A stretch of DNA of 64,000 nt, from contig NZ_JACIFA010000001.1 of the NCBI RefSeq assembly GCF_014197135.1, forward strand, positions 248,001 through 312,000. The letters run 5' to 3'. Source of the DNA: Sphingomonas zeae (GTDB lineage Bacteria; Pseudomonadota; Alphaproteobacteria; Sphingomonadales; Sphingomonadaceae). The notes beneath the pieces are model-generated. The model was not told the DNA's origin, made no database searches, and saw only the letters and a program-made list of their open reading frames with translations. Shown here in pieces: positions 27,411 to 43,902 of this stretch (within the stretch, counting starts at the first letter, position 1; the number at the start of each line of letters is the position of its first letter). Both the position numbers and the translations under genes were made by a program.

Positions 27411-28298
27411 ATGTTCCGCGACCCGCGCCTCGCCAGAATTTCCGCGCGTTTCGCAGGCCTCGGCCTGTGCGTCGTCCTGGCCGCCTGTGAGCCGGGCATC
27501 CTGAATCCCGCCGGCCCGATCGCGGCGGGCGAGCGCAGCATCTTCTTCAATGCGCTGGCGGTGATGCTGGCGATCGTGGTGCCGGTGATCGTGCTGGCCT
27601 TCGCCTTTGGCTGGTGGTTCCGCGCAGGCAACACCCGCGCCAAGCATCTGCCCGAATGGGCTTATTCGGGGCGGCTGGAACTGCTGGTCTGGTCGATCCC
27701 GGCGTTGGCCATCATGTTCCTGGGCGGCATCGCCTGGATCGGCAGCCACGATCTCGATCCGCCCAAGCCGATTGCCTCGAAAGCCAAGACGATGACGGTC
27801 GAGGTCGTCGCGACCGACTGGAAATGGTTGTTCCTCTATCCCGAACAGGGGATCGCCACGATAAACCGGCTGGTCGTGCCGGTGGGCACGCCGGTGAAGT
27901 TCCGTATCACCTCGGCAGGCGTGATGAACAGCTTCTTCGTGCCGCAGCTGGGCAGCCAGATCTACGCCATGTCGGGCATGGATTCGACGCTCCATCTGCG
28001 CGCGGACAGGACGGGGCGGTATCGCGGCCTGTCGGCGCATTATAGCGGGGAGGGCTTTGCGGATATGAACTTCTTCGTAGACGCGGTGCCGCAGGGCGCG
28101 TTCGACCGCTTCGTCGCGACCGCCAAGGCCGGGCAGGGCAAGACGCTCGACTGGAATGAGTTCGTCGCGATGGCGCGCCCCAGCCGCAATGTCCGCCCCG
28201 CCAGCTATCCCCGGCTCCAGCCCGGCCTGTACGACCGGATCGTGATGAAGAACGGCGCGCCCGAAGGCGAGCAGGCGAAGGACGGGCGCGAGCAATGA
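27411..28298 (+). CDS. cyoA: Ubiquinol oxidase subunit II
   Basis: 295 residues. Lipoprotein signal (LCVVLAAC, cysteine at about 25), two membrane helices (about 43-66 and 84-105) and a periplasmic cupredoxin domain. The CuA cysteines and histidines of cytochrome c oxidases are absent, and the conserved [25 protein letters not shown] segment is of the bo3 quinol-oxidase type. Overlaps cyoB by four bases. Part of the terminal oxidase that reduces oxygen with ubiquinol and pumps protons. Confidence 0.94.
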   Translation: MFRDPRLARISARFAGLGLCVVLAACEPGILNPAGPIAAGERSIFFNALAVMLAIVVPVIVLAFAFGWWFRAGNTRAKHLPEWAYSGRLELLVWSIPALAIMFLGGIAWIGSHDLDPPKPIASKAKTMTVEVVATDWKWLFLYPEQGIATINRLVVPVGTPVKFRITSAGVMNSFFVPQLGSQIYAMSGMDSTLHLRADRTGRYRGLSAHYSGEGFADMNFFVDAVPQGAFDRFVATAKAGQGKTLDWNEFVAMARPSRNVRPASYPRLQPGLYDRIVMKNGAPEGEQAKDGREQ

Positions 28299-30307
28299 GT
28301 TTCACCGGCAAGCTGGGCTGGGACTCTATCCCGTTTCAAGAACCGCTGCCCTTGGTGTCGGCCGCGGTCATCGGCGCGGTGCTGCTCGGCGTCTTCGTCT
28401 GGGTCTGGCGGCGCGGGCATCTGCCCTATTTGTGGAAGGAGTGGATCACCAGCGTCGACCATAAGCGGATCGGCGTCATGTACTGTCTGCTCGCCGGCGT
28501 CATGCTGCTGCGCGGCTTTTCCGACGCGCTGCTGATGCGGTCGCAACAGGCGATCGCGTACGGCAATGGCGGCTATCTGCCACCCGACCATTACGACCAG
28601 ATCTTCTCCGCGCATGGCACGATCATGATCTTCTTCGTGGCGATGCCGTTCATGATCGGGCTGATGAACTTCGTCGTGCCGCTGCAGCTCGGCGTGCGCG
28701 ACGTGGCGTTCCCGACGCTCAATTCGGTCAGCTTCTGGCTGACCTGCAGCGGCGCGCTGCTCATCAATATGAGCCTGGTCATCGGCGAGTTCGCCAAGAC
28801 CGGCTGGCTGGTCTATCCACCGCTGTCCGAGCTGCGCTTTTCGCCGGGCGTCGGCGTCGATTATTATCTCTGGGCGCTTCAGATTTCGGGGATGGGGACG
28901 CTCCTGTCCGGCGTGAACCTTGTCACCACCATCCTGAAGATGCGCGCCCCCGGCATGGGCTATAGCCGGATGCCGATGTTCACCTGGACGTCGCTGGCGT
29001 CCAACCTGCTGATCGTAGCGTCCTTTCCGGTGCTGACCGCCGTGCTCGCGATGTTGATCCTCGATCGCTATCTGGGCTTCCACTTCTTCACGCCCGAGGC
29101 GGGGGGCAACCAGATGATGTTCGTCAACCTCATCTGGGCCTGGGGCCACCCGGAAGTCTATATCCTGATCCTGCCTGCCTTCGGCGTGTTTTCGGAGATC
29201 ATCTCGACTTTCTCGTCCAAGCCGCTGTTCGGCTATCGCTCGATGGTCATCGCGACCATGGTGATCTGCATCCTGTCCTTCATGGTCTGGCTGCACCATT
29301 TCTTCACCATGGGGGCCGGGGCCGATGTGAACGGTTTCTTCGGCATCACGACGATGATCATCGCGGTGCCGACCGGGGTGAAGGTCTTTAACTGGCTGTT
29401 CACCATGTATGGCGGGCGCATCCGCTATACGTCGATGATGCTGTGGTCGATCGGGTTTATCGTGACCTTCGTGATCGGCGGCATGACCGGAGTGATGCTG
29501 GCGGTGCCGCCGGCCGATTTCGTGCTCCACAACTCGCTGTTCCTGGTTGCGCATTTCCACAATGTCATCATCGGCGGCGTGCTGTTCGGGGCGTTTGCGG
29601 GCTTCACCTTCTGGTTTCCCAAAATGTTCGGCTTCACGCTGGACGAGCGCTGGGGCAAGCGCGCCTTCTGGCTGTGGCTGAGCGGTTTCTATCTCGCCTT
29701 CATGCCGCTCTATGTCCTGGGCCTGATGGGCATGACGCGGCGGATGCAGCATTATGACGTGCCAGGCTGGCATCCCTGGCTGATCGCGGCAGGCCTGGGC
29801 GCGCTGCTGATCCTGGCCGGGATCGGCTGTCAGATCATGATGCTCTATGTCTCGATCCGCACCCGCAAGGACCGCATCGACGAGAGCGGCGACCCCTGGG
29901 ATGGCCGCACGCTGGAATGGATCACCACCTCGCCCCCGCCGGCCTTCAACTTCGCGGTGCTGCCCGATGTGAAGGGCGAGGAAGCCTATTGGGGCATCAA
30001 GGCCAAGGCGCGCGAGAATCGCCGTCTGTCCGATCGGCCCGATTACGAACCGATCGAGATGCCGCGCAATTCGCCGACCGGCATCGTCAGCGCCTTCTTC
30101 GCCACCGCCATGGGCTTCGCGCTGATCTGGCATATCTGGTGGCTGGTGATTCTGGGCTTTTTCGGGGCCTGGGGGACGTTCATCGTCTTCGCCTGGCGCG
30201 ACAAGGCCGAGTATGAAATCCCGGTCGAAGAGGTCGAGCGGCTCGACCAGGCGCGCCGCCGCAGCAAGGCGACGCTGCTCGATTTGCCCGAAGAGGCGCT
30301 GTCATGA
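28295..30307 (+). CDS. cyoB: Ubiquinol oxidase subunit I
   Basis: 670 residues with about 15 membrane helices. Catalytic haem-copper subunit: [15 protein letters not shown] holds the low-spin haem histidine, [17 protein letters not shown] carries the CuB histidine and cross-linked tyrosine, [11 protein letters not shown] the other CuB ligands, and [11 protein letters not shown] the haem histidines. The E of GHPEVY marks the D-channel family (type A). ATGA overlaps on both sides with cyoA and cyoC. Confidence 0.96.
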   Translation: MSFTGKLGWDSIPFQEPLPLVSAAVIGAVLLGVFVWVWRRGHLPYLWKEWITSVDHKRIGVMYCLLAGVMLLRGFSDALLMRSQQAIAYGNGGYLPPDHYDQIFSAHGTIMIFFVAMPFMIGLMNFVVPLQLGVRDVAFPTLNSVSFWLTCSGALLINMSLVIGEFAKTGWLVYPPLSELRFSPGVGVDYYLWALQISGMGTLLSGVNLVTTILKMRAPGMGYSRMPMFTWTSLASNLLIVASFPVLTAVLAMLILDRYLGFHFFTPEAGGNQMMFVNLIWAWGHPEVYILILPAFGVFSEIISTFSSKPLFGYRSMVIATMVICILSFMVWLHHFFTMGAGADVNGFFGITTMIIAVPTGVKVFNWLFTMYGGRIRYTSMMLWSIGFIVTFVIGGMTGVMLAVPPADFVLHNSLFLVAHFHNVIIGGVLFGAFAGFTFWFPKMFGFTLDERWGKRAFWLWLSGFYLAFMPLYVLGLMGMTRRMQHYDVPGWHPWLIAAGLGALLILAGIGCQIMMLYVSIRTRKDRIDESGDPWDGRTLEWITTSPPPAFNFAVLPDVKGEEAYWGIKAKARENRRLSDRPDYEPIEMPRNSPTGIVSAFFATAMGFALIWHIWWLVILGFFGAWGTFIVFAWRDKAEYEIPVEEVERLDQARRRSKATLLDLPEEALS

Positions 30308-30939
30308 GCCAGACGGCCAATGCGCATGATCCCAACAAATGGGGCCGGGATAGCGAACCCAATCCCGACGGCCCCGCGCCCAAGCGGATCGTGGTGTCCT
30401 ATGGCTTCTGGATTTTCCTGCTGTCGGACTTCATCCTCTTCGCCTGTTTTTTCGCCGCCTATGCGGTCCTGAAGGATGCGACGGCGGGAGGCCCGTCGGG
30501 CAAAGACCTGTTCGAGCTGAAGCTGGTCGAGGCGGAGACGGTGTTGCTGCTTCTCTCCAGCTTCGCCTGCGGAATGGCGGGCATCGGGACATTGGCGCGC
30601 GACATGCGCTGGTTCCAGATCGCGATGGCGGCGACGGGGTTGCTTGGCGCGGGGTTCCTGGCGCTGGAAGCCTATGAGTTTCTCCACCTGATCGGCGAGG
30701 GCGCGGGGCCGGGACGCAGCGCGTTCCTGTCGGCCTTTTTCGCGCTGGTCGGATGTCACGGCCTGCATGTGACGCTCGGTCTGCTCTGGCTGACGACGAT
30801 GATGGCGCAGGCCTGGTCCAAGGGATTCCGCGAAGACATATTGCGTCGCATCCTCTGCTTCAGCCTGTTCTGGCACGCGCTCGACATCATCTGGGTGGCG
30901 TTGTTCACCATGATTTATCTGATGGGAGTGCGCGGATGA
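30304..30939 (+). CDS. cyoC: Ubiquinol oxidase subunit III
   Basis: 211 residues with five membrane helices. [20 protein letters not shown] and [16 protein letters not shown] are typical of subunit III of bo3-type oxidases. It stabilises the core. Overlaps cyoB and cyoD by four bases each. Confidence 0.94.
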   Translation: MSQTANAHDPNKWGRDSEPNPDGPAPKRIVVSYGFWIFLLSDFILFACFFAAYAVLKDATAGGPSGKDLFELKLVEAETVLLLLSSFACGMAGIGTLARDMRWFQIAMAATGLLGAGFLALEAYEFLHLIGEGAGPGRSAFLSAFFALVGCHGLHVTLGLLWLTTMMAQAWSKGFREDILRRILCFSLFWHALDIIWVALFTMIYLMGVRG

Positions 30940-31319
30940 GCGAGCGGCCCGACGAGGAAATGGCACGCGACGAAACCGCGCCCGGCGAGGAAAGCGAACA
31001 CGACTCGATCGTCGGCGGCGTGCGCAGCTATGCGGTCGGACTGGTCGCGGCGGCGATCCTGACCGCGGCGTCCTTTGCGCTGGTGCAGTTCGACATCGTC
31101 TGGGGGCCTGCCGTTCCCGCTGCCCTGGTCGCGCTGGCGATCGGACAGATGGGGGTGCATCTGGTCTTCTTCCTCCACATCACCACCGGGCCGGACAACA
31201 GCAACAATGTGCTGGCGCTGCTGTTCGGGGTGCTGATCGTGGCGCTGGTACTGTTGGGCTCGATCTGGATCATGGGGCATCTGAACCACAATCTGATGGG
31301 ACCGATGGCGACGCCATGA
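30936..31319 (+). CDS. cyoD: Ubiquinol oxidase subunit IV
   Basis: 127 residues, three membrane helices after a 30-residue acidic N-terminus. QMGVHLVFFLHITTGPDNSNN is the conserved subunit IV loop. The ATG at 30936 overlaps the cyoC stop; longer frames upstream lie in the cyoC shadow. The operon ends here: no cyoE (haem O synthase) follows. Confidence 0.92.
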   Translation: MSERPDEEMARDETAPGEESEHDSIVGGVRSYAVGLVAAAILTAASFALVQFDIVWGPAVPAALVALAIGQMGVHLVFFLHITTGPDNSNNVLALLFGVLIVALVLLGSIWIMGHLNHNLMGPMATP

Positions 31320-31331
31320 GCAAGGGTTAAG

Positions 31332-31427
31332 CCCCTCCCCTTCAGGGGAGGGGGGGGTGGGGCCTCTCCACCTGCGAACGGCTCGCGGAAGTGCCCCACC
31401 CCCGTCCCCTCCCCTGAAGGGGAGGGG
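31332..31427. repeat. Palindrome-rich element between cyoD and glgX
   Basis: CCCCTCCCCTTCAGGGGAGGGG at 31332-31353 and its near-reverse-complement at about 31405-31427, with GGTGGGGC and GCCCCACC between. Lies between convergent genes and may end both transcripts. Confidence 0.85.
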
Positions 31428-31438
31428 AGCGTTTAAGT

Positions 31439-33235
31439 TCAGCTTTCCAGCATTCGGCCCCGGATGGCAGAGACGCCGCGCTTATGGTCGAAGCGCAGTA
31501 TCAGGCTCTCGTCGCCGACCGGCAGGTGCAAAGCAAAACCATCGCCTTCCCAGTCTTCCGGCGTCATCGGATCACCGGACAGGTTGCGCCACTCCGCCTT
31601 ATCCAGCCAGTCCGTCCAGTCGAGCGGCGTCTCCCGGCGAAAGGCGCTGAGCGCCGCAACGAAATCCTCCAGCGTCTCGTCGCGGTTTTCCCAGTCGAGC
31701 CATGTCGTTTCGTTATCCTGGGCATAGCCATTATTGTTGCCCCGCTGGCTGCGGCCGAACTCGTCCCCGGCGGTCAGCATCGGGGTGCCGCGCGACAGGA
31801 ACAGCGTCGCCAGCATTGCCCGGATCGAGCGGATGCGCGCGGCGCGGATGGCAGAGTCGGTGGTCGGGCCTTCCTGCCCATGGTTCCACGATACCTCGTC
31901 GCCATGGCCGTCGCGATTGTCCTCGCCATTGGCGTGGTTGTGCCGCGCGGCATAGGCGGTCAGGTCGGCGAGGGTGAAGCCGTCATGCGCCGCGACGAAA
32001 TTGACCGAGCGGCTGGCAGAGCCGGTAAAGACATCCGCCGACCCCGCGATCCGCGTCGCCAGATCGCCGCTGCGCCCGTCACCGCGCCAGAAGCGCCGCA
32101 CCTGGTCGCGATAACGGTCGTTCCACTCCAGCCAATGCTCGGGAAAGTTGCCTAGCTGGTAGCCGCCCGGCCCGATGTCCCAGGGCTCGGCGATCATCAC
32201 GCGGGTCGAGAGGATCGGATCGGCGGCGATCTCTGCGAAGATGGGGGCGTGGGCGTCGAAGCCCGGCCCGCGCGCCAGGACGGGTGCCAGGTCGAAGCGG
32301 AAACCGTCCACCCCCGCCCGTGCGAAGTGGCGCAGACTGTCGAGGATCATCGCGCGGACGCTGGGGCGGCTGGTGTCGAGCGTGTTGCCGGTGCCCGCAT
32401 CGTTGATGAGCGTGCCGTCCGGTGTGCGGGCATAGACGTCCGGGTCCAGCCCCCGGAAGGAGAGAGTGCCGCCCTGCACGTCGCTCTCGCCCATGTGGTT
32501 GAACACGAGATCAAGGATGACGCCGATCCCCGCCTCGCGCAGGGTCGCAAGGGTGGCGACCAGTTCGGCGACGCCGCCCGGCACGCGCTCCGGGCAGAGC
32601 GCCATCGGGACGACCGGATTGTAGCCCCAGGCATTGTGCAGACCGAGCGGGGGCAGGTGGCGCTCGTCGATCGCGGCGGTGATCGGCATGAGTTCGACCG
32701 CCGCCACACCCAGCTTGTGCAGGTGATCGAGCACCGCCGGATGCGCCAGCGCCGCCAAAGTGCCGCGCTGCTCGGGCGGAACGGCGGGATGGCGCATCGA
32801 GAAGCCGCGCACATTGAGTTCGTAGATCAACGCGCCCGGCCGGAAGAGCGGCGGGGCAGGAGTGGTCGTCAGCGGCGCGACGACACGGGCACGCGGCACG
32901 AGGTCGGCGGTGTTCTCGCCATAGGTCGCGAGCCGTGGAGACTGGACGAAGGGGCGGTCAAGTTCGAGCGCATAAGGATCGACCAGCAATTTGGCGGGGT
33001 CGAACCAGAGATTGCGCATCGGGTCGTAACGTCCGTGCGCACGGTATCCGTGGAGGTGGTCGGTGCCGGGGACGGTGACGCTCCACACGTCTCCGTCGCG
33101 CGTCATGGCGATGCGGCGTTCGTCTGCGCCATCGAACAGGCAAAGCTCCACCCGCTCGGCGGTCGAACGCACGGCGAAGCGGGTGCCGCCGGGGACCGGC
33201 GTCGCGCCGAGGAGCGGGGTGGGCTGATTCGTCAT
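31439..33235 (-). CDS. glgX: Glycogen debranching enzyme
   Basis: 598 residues, GH13 isoamylase-type. An N-terminal CBM48 beta domain (about 1-110) precedes the barrel. GH13 regions: I DLVFNHMGE (about 242-250), II GFRFDLAPV with the nucleophile D, III RVMIAEPWD with the acid/base E, IV VAAHDG. Removes alpha-1,6 branches left by glycogen phosphorylase. Last gene of the glycogen run; a palindromic repeat separates it from pgm. Confidence 0.93.
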   Translation of the reverse strand: MTNQPTPLLGATPVPGGTRFAVRSTAERVELCLFDGADERRIAMTRDGDVWSVTVPGTDHLHGYRAHGRYDPMRNLWFDPAKLLVDPYALELDRPFVQSPRLATYGENTADLVPRARVVAPLTTTPAPPLFRPGALIYELNVRGFSMRHPAVPPEQRGTLAALAHPAVLDHLHKLGVAAVELMPITAAIDERHLPPLGLHNAWGYNPVVPMALCPERVPGGVAELVATLATLREAGIGVILDLVFNHMGESDVQGGTLSFRGLDPDVYARTPDGTLINDAGTGNTLDTSRPSVRAMILDSLRHFARAGVDGFRFDLAPVLARGPGFDAHAPIFAEIAADPILSTRVMIAEPWDIGPGGYQLGNFPEHWLEWNDRYRDQVRRFWRGDGRSGDLATRIAGSADVFTGSASRSVNFVAAHDGFTLADLTAYAARHNHANGEDNRDGHGDEVSWNHGQEGPTTDSAIRAARIRSIRAMLATLFLSRGTPMLTAGDEFGRSQRGNNNGYAQDNETTWLDWENRDETLEDFVAALSAFRRETPLDWTDWLDKAEWRNLSGDPMTPEDWEGDGFALHLPVGDESLILRFDHKRGVSAIRGRMLES

Positions 33236-33261
33236 AGCGCGATCACCCTAACTCAACCGGA

Positions 33262-33353
33262 CCACCCCGGCGAAGGCCGGGGTCCAGTTGGGCCAGCCTA
33301 TCGAGACTTCCACCAGCTTGGTGGCATCTGGGCCCCGGCCTTCGCCGGGGTGG
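33262..33353. repeat. Palindromic element related to 23677-23802, copy 2
   Basis: CCACCCCGGCGAAGGCCGGG at 33262 and its near-perfect reverse complement to 33353, with one base different (GGGCC for GGACC) and a small CCACCAGCTTGGTGG hairpin in the centre. Shorter than copy 1. Lies in the glgX-pgm gap. Confidence 0.9.
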
Positions 33354-33386
33354 AAGGGGGGGCGGTTAGCCTCTCCCCAAAGGCAC

Positions 33387-36463
<3,077 letters not shown>

Positions 36464-36471
36464 GGGGACTT

Positions 36472-37734
36472 TCAGTTGGCCAGACGATCGATCATCGGCT
36501 GGGTGATGAGGCATATGCCCTTGTCGGTGCGGCGGAAACGCTGTCCGTCGAGCACGGGGTCGTCGCCGACCACCAGCCCGTCGGGAATCTTGACGCCGCG
36601 GTCGAGGATCACGCGCCGCAACCGTGCGCCGCGCCCGATATGGCAGAAGGGCAGGACCACCGCTTCGTCGAGCATCGCGAAGCTGTGGGTGCGCACGCCC
36701 GTGGACAGCAGCGAACGATGGATCGACGAGCCCGACACGATGCAGTCGCCCGCGACCAGGCTGGCCACCGCCGATCCACGCCGTCCATCGATGTCATGGA
36801 CGAATTTGGCGGGGGGCGTGATCTCGGCATAGGTCCAGAGCGGCCAGCTCCGGTCGTACAGGTCCAACTGCGGCACCACATCGGTCAGGTCGAGACTGGC
36901 CTCCCAATAGGCATCCACCGTGCCGACATCGCGCCAATAGGCGCCGGGCTCATCATGCGAGCGGACGCAGGAAGCGGAGAAGCGGTGCGCCTGGGCTTTG
37001 CCGTGCTGGACCAGATAGGGGATGATGTCCTTGCCGAAATCGCGCGAGGAACCCGGCGTGGCGGCATCGCGGCGGAGCTGCTCGAACAGGAAGGCGGTGC
37101 GAAAGACATAGATGCCCAGCGACGCCAGCGCGATATCAGGATTGCCAGGGATGGAGGGCGGATCAGCGGGCTTTTCGACGAAATCGACGATGCGGTCGGT
37201 CTCGTCGACATGCATCACGCCGAACGCGCTGGCTTCCGGGCGGGACACTTCCAGACAGGCGACGGTGACGTCGGCGCCACTGTCGCAATGCTGCTGGAGC
37301 ATCAGTTCATAATCCATCTTGTAGACATGATCGCCCGCCAGGATGACCATGAATTCGGGCGCATAGCTCTCGATGATGTCGATATTCTGAAACACCGCGT
37401 CGGCGGTGCCTTCATACCATTGGAATTCGCTGATCCGCTGGCTGGCGGGGAGGATGTCGAAGCTTTCGTTGCGTTCGTCGCGCAGGAAGTTCCAGCCGCG
37501 CTGGAGGTGGCGGATCAGCGAGTGCGCCTTGTACTGGGTCGCCACGCCGATGCGACGGATGCCCGAGTTGATCGCGTTGGACAGGGCGAAGTCGATGATC
37601 CGGGCTTTGCCGCCGAAATAGACGGCGGGCTTGGCGCGGGTGTCGGTCATCTCCATCAGGCGGCTGCCACGGCCGCCCGCCAGCACATAGGCCATGGCAT
37701 CGCGCGCCAGCGGTTGTCCGCGCCTCAGGTCCAT
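36472..37734 (-). CDS. glgC: Glucose-1-phosphate adenylyltransferase
   Basis: 420 residues. Makes ADP-glucose. The nucleotidyl loop [20 protein letters not shown] starts at residue 18; [13 protein letters not shown] and [13 protein letters not shown] hold catalytic residues, and a left-handed beta helix forms the C-terminus. The committed, allosterically controlled step in bacteria generally. Between glgB and glgA. Confidence 0.95.
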   Translation of the reverse strand: MDLRRGQPLARDAMAYVLAGGRGSRLMEMTDTRAKPAVYFGGKARIIDFALSNAINSGIRRIGVATQYKAHSLIRHLQRGWNFLRDERNESFDILPASQRISEFQWYEGTADAVFQNIDIIESYAPEFMVILAGDHVYKMDYELMLQQHCDSGADVTVACLEVSRPEASAFGVMHVDETDRIVDFVEKPADPPSIPGNPDIALASLGIYVFRTAFLFEQLRRDAATPGSSRDFGKDIIPYLVQHGKAQAHRFSASCVRSHDEPGAYWRDVGTVDAYWEASLDLTDVVPQLDLYDRSWPLWTYAEITPPAKFVHDIDGRRGSAVASLVAGDCIVSGSSIHRSLLSTGVRTHSFAMLDEAVVLPFCHIGRGARLRRVILDRGVKIPDGLVVGDDPVLDGQRFRRTDKGICLITQPMIDRLAN

Positions 37735-37811
37735 CGTCCGTCTCCTGTCCGTGTGTTAGTGTCGCAACGCTTGATCTGCGCGTTGGTATTCCAGGCAAAA
37801 TCGGTTGCGCG

Positions 37812-39961
<2,150 letters not shown>

Positions 39962-39965
<4 letters not shown>

Positions 39966-42394
39966 ATCACGTTCCAGATTTCCTCGGCATATTGCCGAAT
40001 GGTGCGATCGGAGGAGAACCATCCGACTTTCGCGACATTGTGGATGGCCGATGTCGCCCAGCCCGCCTGGTCCTGCCATCGGGCGTCGACGCTGCGCTGT
40101 GCGGCGGCATAGGCATCGAAATCGGCGGCGACCATGAACCAGTCGCCATCATACAGCCCGCCCATCAGCCCGGCATAACGGCCGGGATCATCGGGGGAGA
40201 ACACACCGGAGGCGATGGCGGAGACCGCCTGGCGCAGCTCCGGGCTGCCCTCGATTACCGCACGCGGATTGTACCCGTCGCGGCGCTGGGCGGCGACCTC
40301 GTCGGCGGTCAGGCCGAAGATGACGATATGATCGTCGCCGACATGCTCCTTGATCTCGACATTGGCGCCGTCGAGCGTGCCGATGGTCAGCGCACCGTTC
40401 AGAGCGAACTTCATATTGCCGGTGCCCGACGCCTCCATCCCTGCGGTCGAGATCTGTTCGGACAGATCGGCGGCGGGGATGATCTTCTCGGCCAGGCTGA
40501 CATTATAATTGGGGATGAACCCGACCTTCAGCAAATGGCCGACACTTGGGTCCGAATTGACCCGGCGGGCGACGTCATTGGCGAGTTTGATGACGAGCTT
40601 GGCGTTATGATAGCTCGATGCCGCTTTGCCCGCGAACAGTTTGACGCGCGGCGTCCAGTCGCGCTCGGGATGGCTGCGGATCTGGTCGTACAGCGCCACC
40701 GTCTCGATGATATTCAACAGCTGGCGCTTATATTCGTGGATGCGTTTGATCTGCACGTCGAACAGCGCATCGGGGTCCACGCGCAACCCGGTCGACTCTC
40801 TAAGATAATTTGCCAGCCCCACCTTGTTGGAACGTTTGATCGTCAGAAAGCGTTCCCGGAAATTCGCATCATTTGCGTAATCCGTGAGCGCTATCAGCTT
40901 TTCCGCATCATCCTGAAAACCGGTCCCGATCGCTTCGCGGATCAGGGAGGTGAGCTGCGGATTGCATTGCTGCAACCAGCGGCGCGGGGTGATGCCGTTG
41001 GTCTTGTTGTTGATCCGCGTCGGATAGAGGCGGTGCAAATCGGCAAAGACGGTCTGCTTCATCAGTTCGGTGTGGAGCGCGGCGACACCGTTGACGCTGT
41101 GGCTGCCTGCAAAGGCCAGGTTCGCCATGCGGACCCGCCGCTCGCCGCCCTCGTCGATCAGGCTGATCGCGGCGATGGCCCGGTCGTCCATGCCCTCCAC
41201 GGCCCGCGCCTCGCGCAGCAGCTTGGCGTTGATCGCATAGATCAGCTGCATGTGGCGCGGCAGCAGCCGCTCGAACAGATGCAGCGGCCAGCTTTCCAAA
41301 GCCTCGGGCAATAGCGTGTGGTTGGTATAGCCGAAGGTGCGACGGGTGATGTCCCACGCCTCGTCAAAGCCCAGATCGTGATGATCGACCAGCAGGCGCA
41401 TCAGCTCGGCGACCGACACCGCCGGATGGGTGTCGTTCAGCTGGATCGCCGCCTTGTCGGGGAGGGTGCGGATGTCATGGAAATACTGGATATGCCGCCG
41501 GACGATGTCCTGGAGCGAAGCGGACGAGAAGAAATATTCCTGCCGCAGCCGCAATTCCTGCCCGGCCGGCGAGCTGTCGGAAGGATAGAGGACGCGCACC
41601 AGCGTCTCCGCCGCCATTTGCCCGGCGAGCGCGCCGGTATAGTCGCCCGCGTTGAAGCGATCGAGCCGGATGGGATCGATCGCCTGCGCGGTCCACAGCC
41701 GCAGCGTGTTGACCCGTTTCCCGCGCCAGCCGACGACCGGGGTGTCGACCGCGATCGCCTCGATCGCCTCCGCTGGTTTCCAATGGACCGCGCCGGTTTC
41801 GGTCCCGATCACCTCCCCGCCGAAACCGACGAAATAGGCGCTCTCGCGCCGTTCGAACTCCCAGGGGTTGCCGTGGCTCAACCAGGTTTCGGGCAGTTCC
41901 ACCTGCCAGCCATCGTCGATCCGCTGGCGGAACATGCCGTTCACATAGCGGATGCCATAGCCATAGGCGGGCAGGTCGAGGCTCGCGAGGCTTTCCATGA
42001 AACATGCCGCCAGCCGCCCCAGGCCGCCATTGCCGAGTGCGGCGTCGGGCTCGATCTCTTCCAACTCGGCCAGGTCGACGCCCAGCGATTGCAGCGCGCC
42101 CGCCACCTGCGCCATCACGCCGAGATTGGACAGCGCATCGCGCAGCAGCCGTCCGATCAGGAATTCCAGGCTGAGATAATAGACCCGTTTGGCGCCTGCG
42201 GCGTGCGCTTCGCGCGTGGAGGCCATCCAGCGTTCGATGATGTCGTTGCGAACGGTCAGGATCGTCGCGGCCAGCCAGTCATGCGGGCGGGCATTGGCGG
42301 CATCCTTGCCGATCCGGTGCACCAGTGTGTCGACAATGGCGTCGGCCAGTGGGCCGGTATCGTCGACATGCAGGGTGGTGATGGTGGTCGTCAT
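39962..42394 (-). CDS. glgP: Glycogen phosphorylase
   Basis: 810 residues, GT35. Releases glucose-1-phosphate using pyridoxal phosphate; the cofactor lysine lies in EASGTGNMKFALNGALTIG, near residue 665. ALGNGGLGRLAACFMES and YGIRYVNGMF are family landmarks. The ATG at 42394 gives MTTTITTLHVDD; an earlier ATG at 42463 is less likely. First gene of the glg run, so its upstream gap (42395-42485) should carry the promoter; I see no clear one. Confidence 0.95.
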
Positions 42395-42485
42395 TGATTC
42401 GGGCGTCCCTATGGGTCCAGTCCCGAACAGCTTAACCGCGCGAGGGGTGAAGTCACGCGGCATTCCTGGGCATGTGCGAAGCGGA

Positions 42486-43796
42486 TCAGCCCGTTGCCAG
42501 CCCCCAAAGCAGGGTCAGGTTCAGGCCGATGATGATGGCCGCGATGATCCATGCCAGGATGCGCAGCCAGACCGGGCTGGCAAAGGGACCCATCATGCCC
42601 TTGTTCGCGGTGAAGCGGACCAGCGGCACCACCGCAAAGGGGAGTTGCAGGCTGAGGATGACCTGACTCAGCACCAGCAGCTTCGTCGCCCCCGCCTGTC
42701 CGCTCGCCCCGACGACCAGCACGGCGGGAATGATGGCCAGCCCACGCGTGATGAGCCGCCGAAGCCAGGGGGCGAGCCGCAGGTCGAGGAACCCCTCCAT
42801 CACGATCTGCCCGGCGAGTGTCCCGGTGACGGTCGAATTCTGCCCTGAGGCGAGCAGTGCGATGCCGAACACCATGCTCGCCGCGCCCACGCCCAGCATC
42901 GGGGCGAGCAGGCGGTAAGCCTGATCGATCTCCGCCACGTCGGTGCGGCCTGCGACATGGAAGGTCGCCGCCGCGACGATCAGGATGGCGGCGTTGATGA
43001 AAAAGGCGAAGAACAGCGCCACCGTGCTGTCGATCGTCGCCATCTTGATCGCGTCGCGCTTGTCCTCGGTCGACAGGCCATAGGCCCGGGTCTGCACCAC
43101 CGAGGAATGGAGATACAGATTATGCGGCATCACCGTCGCGCCGAGGATACCGATCGCGATGTAGAGCATGGCAGGGTCGGTGACGATCCGCGTCGTCGGC
43201 ACGAAGCCCGCCAGCACCGCGCCGGGATCGGGGCGCGAGGCGATCAGTTCATAGAGGAAACAGCCGCCGATGATGAGGAGGAGCGCGATGATGAACGCCT
43301 CGACCTTGCGGAACCCGTAACGCTGCAGCGCGAGGATCACGAACACGTCCAGTCCGGTGATGATGACACCCCAGACAAGCGGCAGGTCGAACAGCAGTTG
43401 CAGCGCGATGGCGGTACCCAGCACCTCCGCCAGATCGCAGGCGATGATCGCGATCTCGCAGAGCACCCACAGGATGCGCGAGACGGGTTTGGAATAGGCC
43501 GCCCGGCACGCCTGCGCCAGGTCCATCCCCGCCGCGATGCCCAGCCGCGCCGACAAGGCTTGCAGGATCATCGCCATGATGTTGGACAGGAGGATGACCG
43601 ACAGCAGCGCATAGCCATAGGCGGAGCCGCCCGCGATATCGGTCGCCCAGTTGCCCGGGTCCATATAGCCGACCGCGACCAGATAGCCCGGCCCCGCAAA
43701 GGCGAATAACCGCCGCAGGAAGGACGCGCCCTCCGGAATGGCGATCGAGCGATGGCTTTCGGCAAGCGAGCGGGTGGCGGGCGTAGCTACGGTCAT
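42486..43796 (-). CDS. mntH: Nramp-family divalent metal transporter
   Basis: 436 residues with about 11 helices. Proton-coupled uptake of manganese or iron. The helix-1 metal motif is [11 protein letters not shown] and the helix-6 motif is [13 protein letters not shown], both complete, so it should transport. The ATG at 43796 gives [10 protein letters not shown]; an ATG 30 bases earlier is possible. I found no clear Fur-, MntR- or Mur-type operator upstream. Confidence 0.94.
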   Translation of the reverse strand: MTVATPATRSLAESHRSIAIPEGASFLRRLFAFAGPGYLVAVGYMDPGNWATDIAGGSAYGYALLSVILLSNIMAMILQALSARLGIAAGMDLAQACRAAYSKPVSRILWVLCEIAIIACDLAEVLGTAIALQLLFDLPLVWGVIITGLDVFVILALQRYGFRKVEAFIIALLLIIGGCFLYELIASRPDPGAVLAGFVPTTRIVTDPAMLYIAIGILGATVMPHNLYLHSSVVQTRAYGLSTEDKRDAIKMATIDSTVALFFAFFINAAILIVAAATFHVAGRTDVAEIDQAYRLLAPMLGVGAASMVFGIALLASGQNSTVTGTLAGQIVMEGFLDLRLAPWLRRLITRGLAIIPAVLVVGASGQAGATKLLVLSQVILSLQLPFAVVPLVRFTANKGMMGPFASPVWLRILAWIIAAIIIGLNLTLLWGLATG

Positions 43797-43876
43797 CGAC
43801 CTTGAGATGTGACGGAAATGCGCCAACGCGACAACCCGCCAAAGCGTTGCGGCAGGTCAGTTGTGGGAGGGTTTTC

Positions 43877-43902
43877 AATTCCTCCCTCCGAGGGGAGGAA
43901 TT
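43877..43902. repeat. Short palindrome at the ubiA stop
   Basis: AATTCCTCCC (43877-43886) and GGGAGGAATT (43893-43902) around a six-base loop. It overlaps the TAA stop of ubiA and has the same border sequence as the 120-bp elements, so it may be a remnant of that family. Confidence 0.85.

Noticed and set aside
31320..31438. CRISPR-like repeat array
   Set aside because: The repeats are two inverted palindromes, not several direct repeats with unique spacers; no cas genes are near.
39966..40079. Extended start of glgB
   Set aside because: It lies within glgP and has no branching-enzyme similarity; GTG at 39965 overlaps the glgP stop in the usual coupled way.
43797..43876. Metal-responsive operator upstream of mntH
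   Set aside because: I looked for Fur-, Mur- or MntR-like palindromes and saw only a weak CAACGC/GCGTTG pair with wide spacing.
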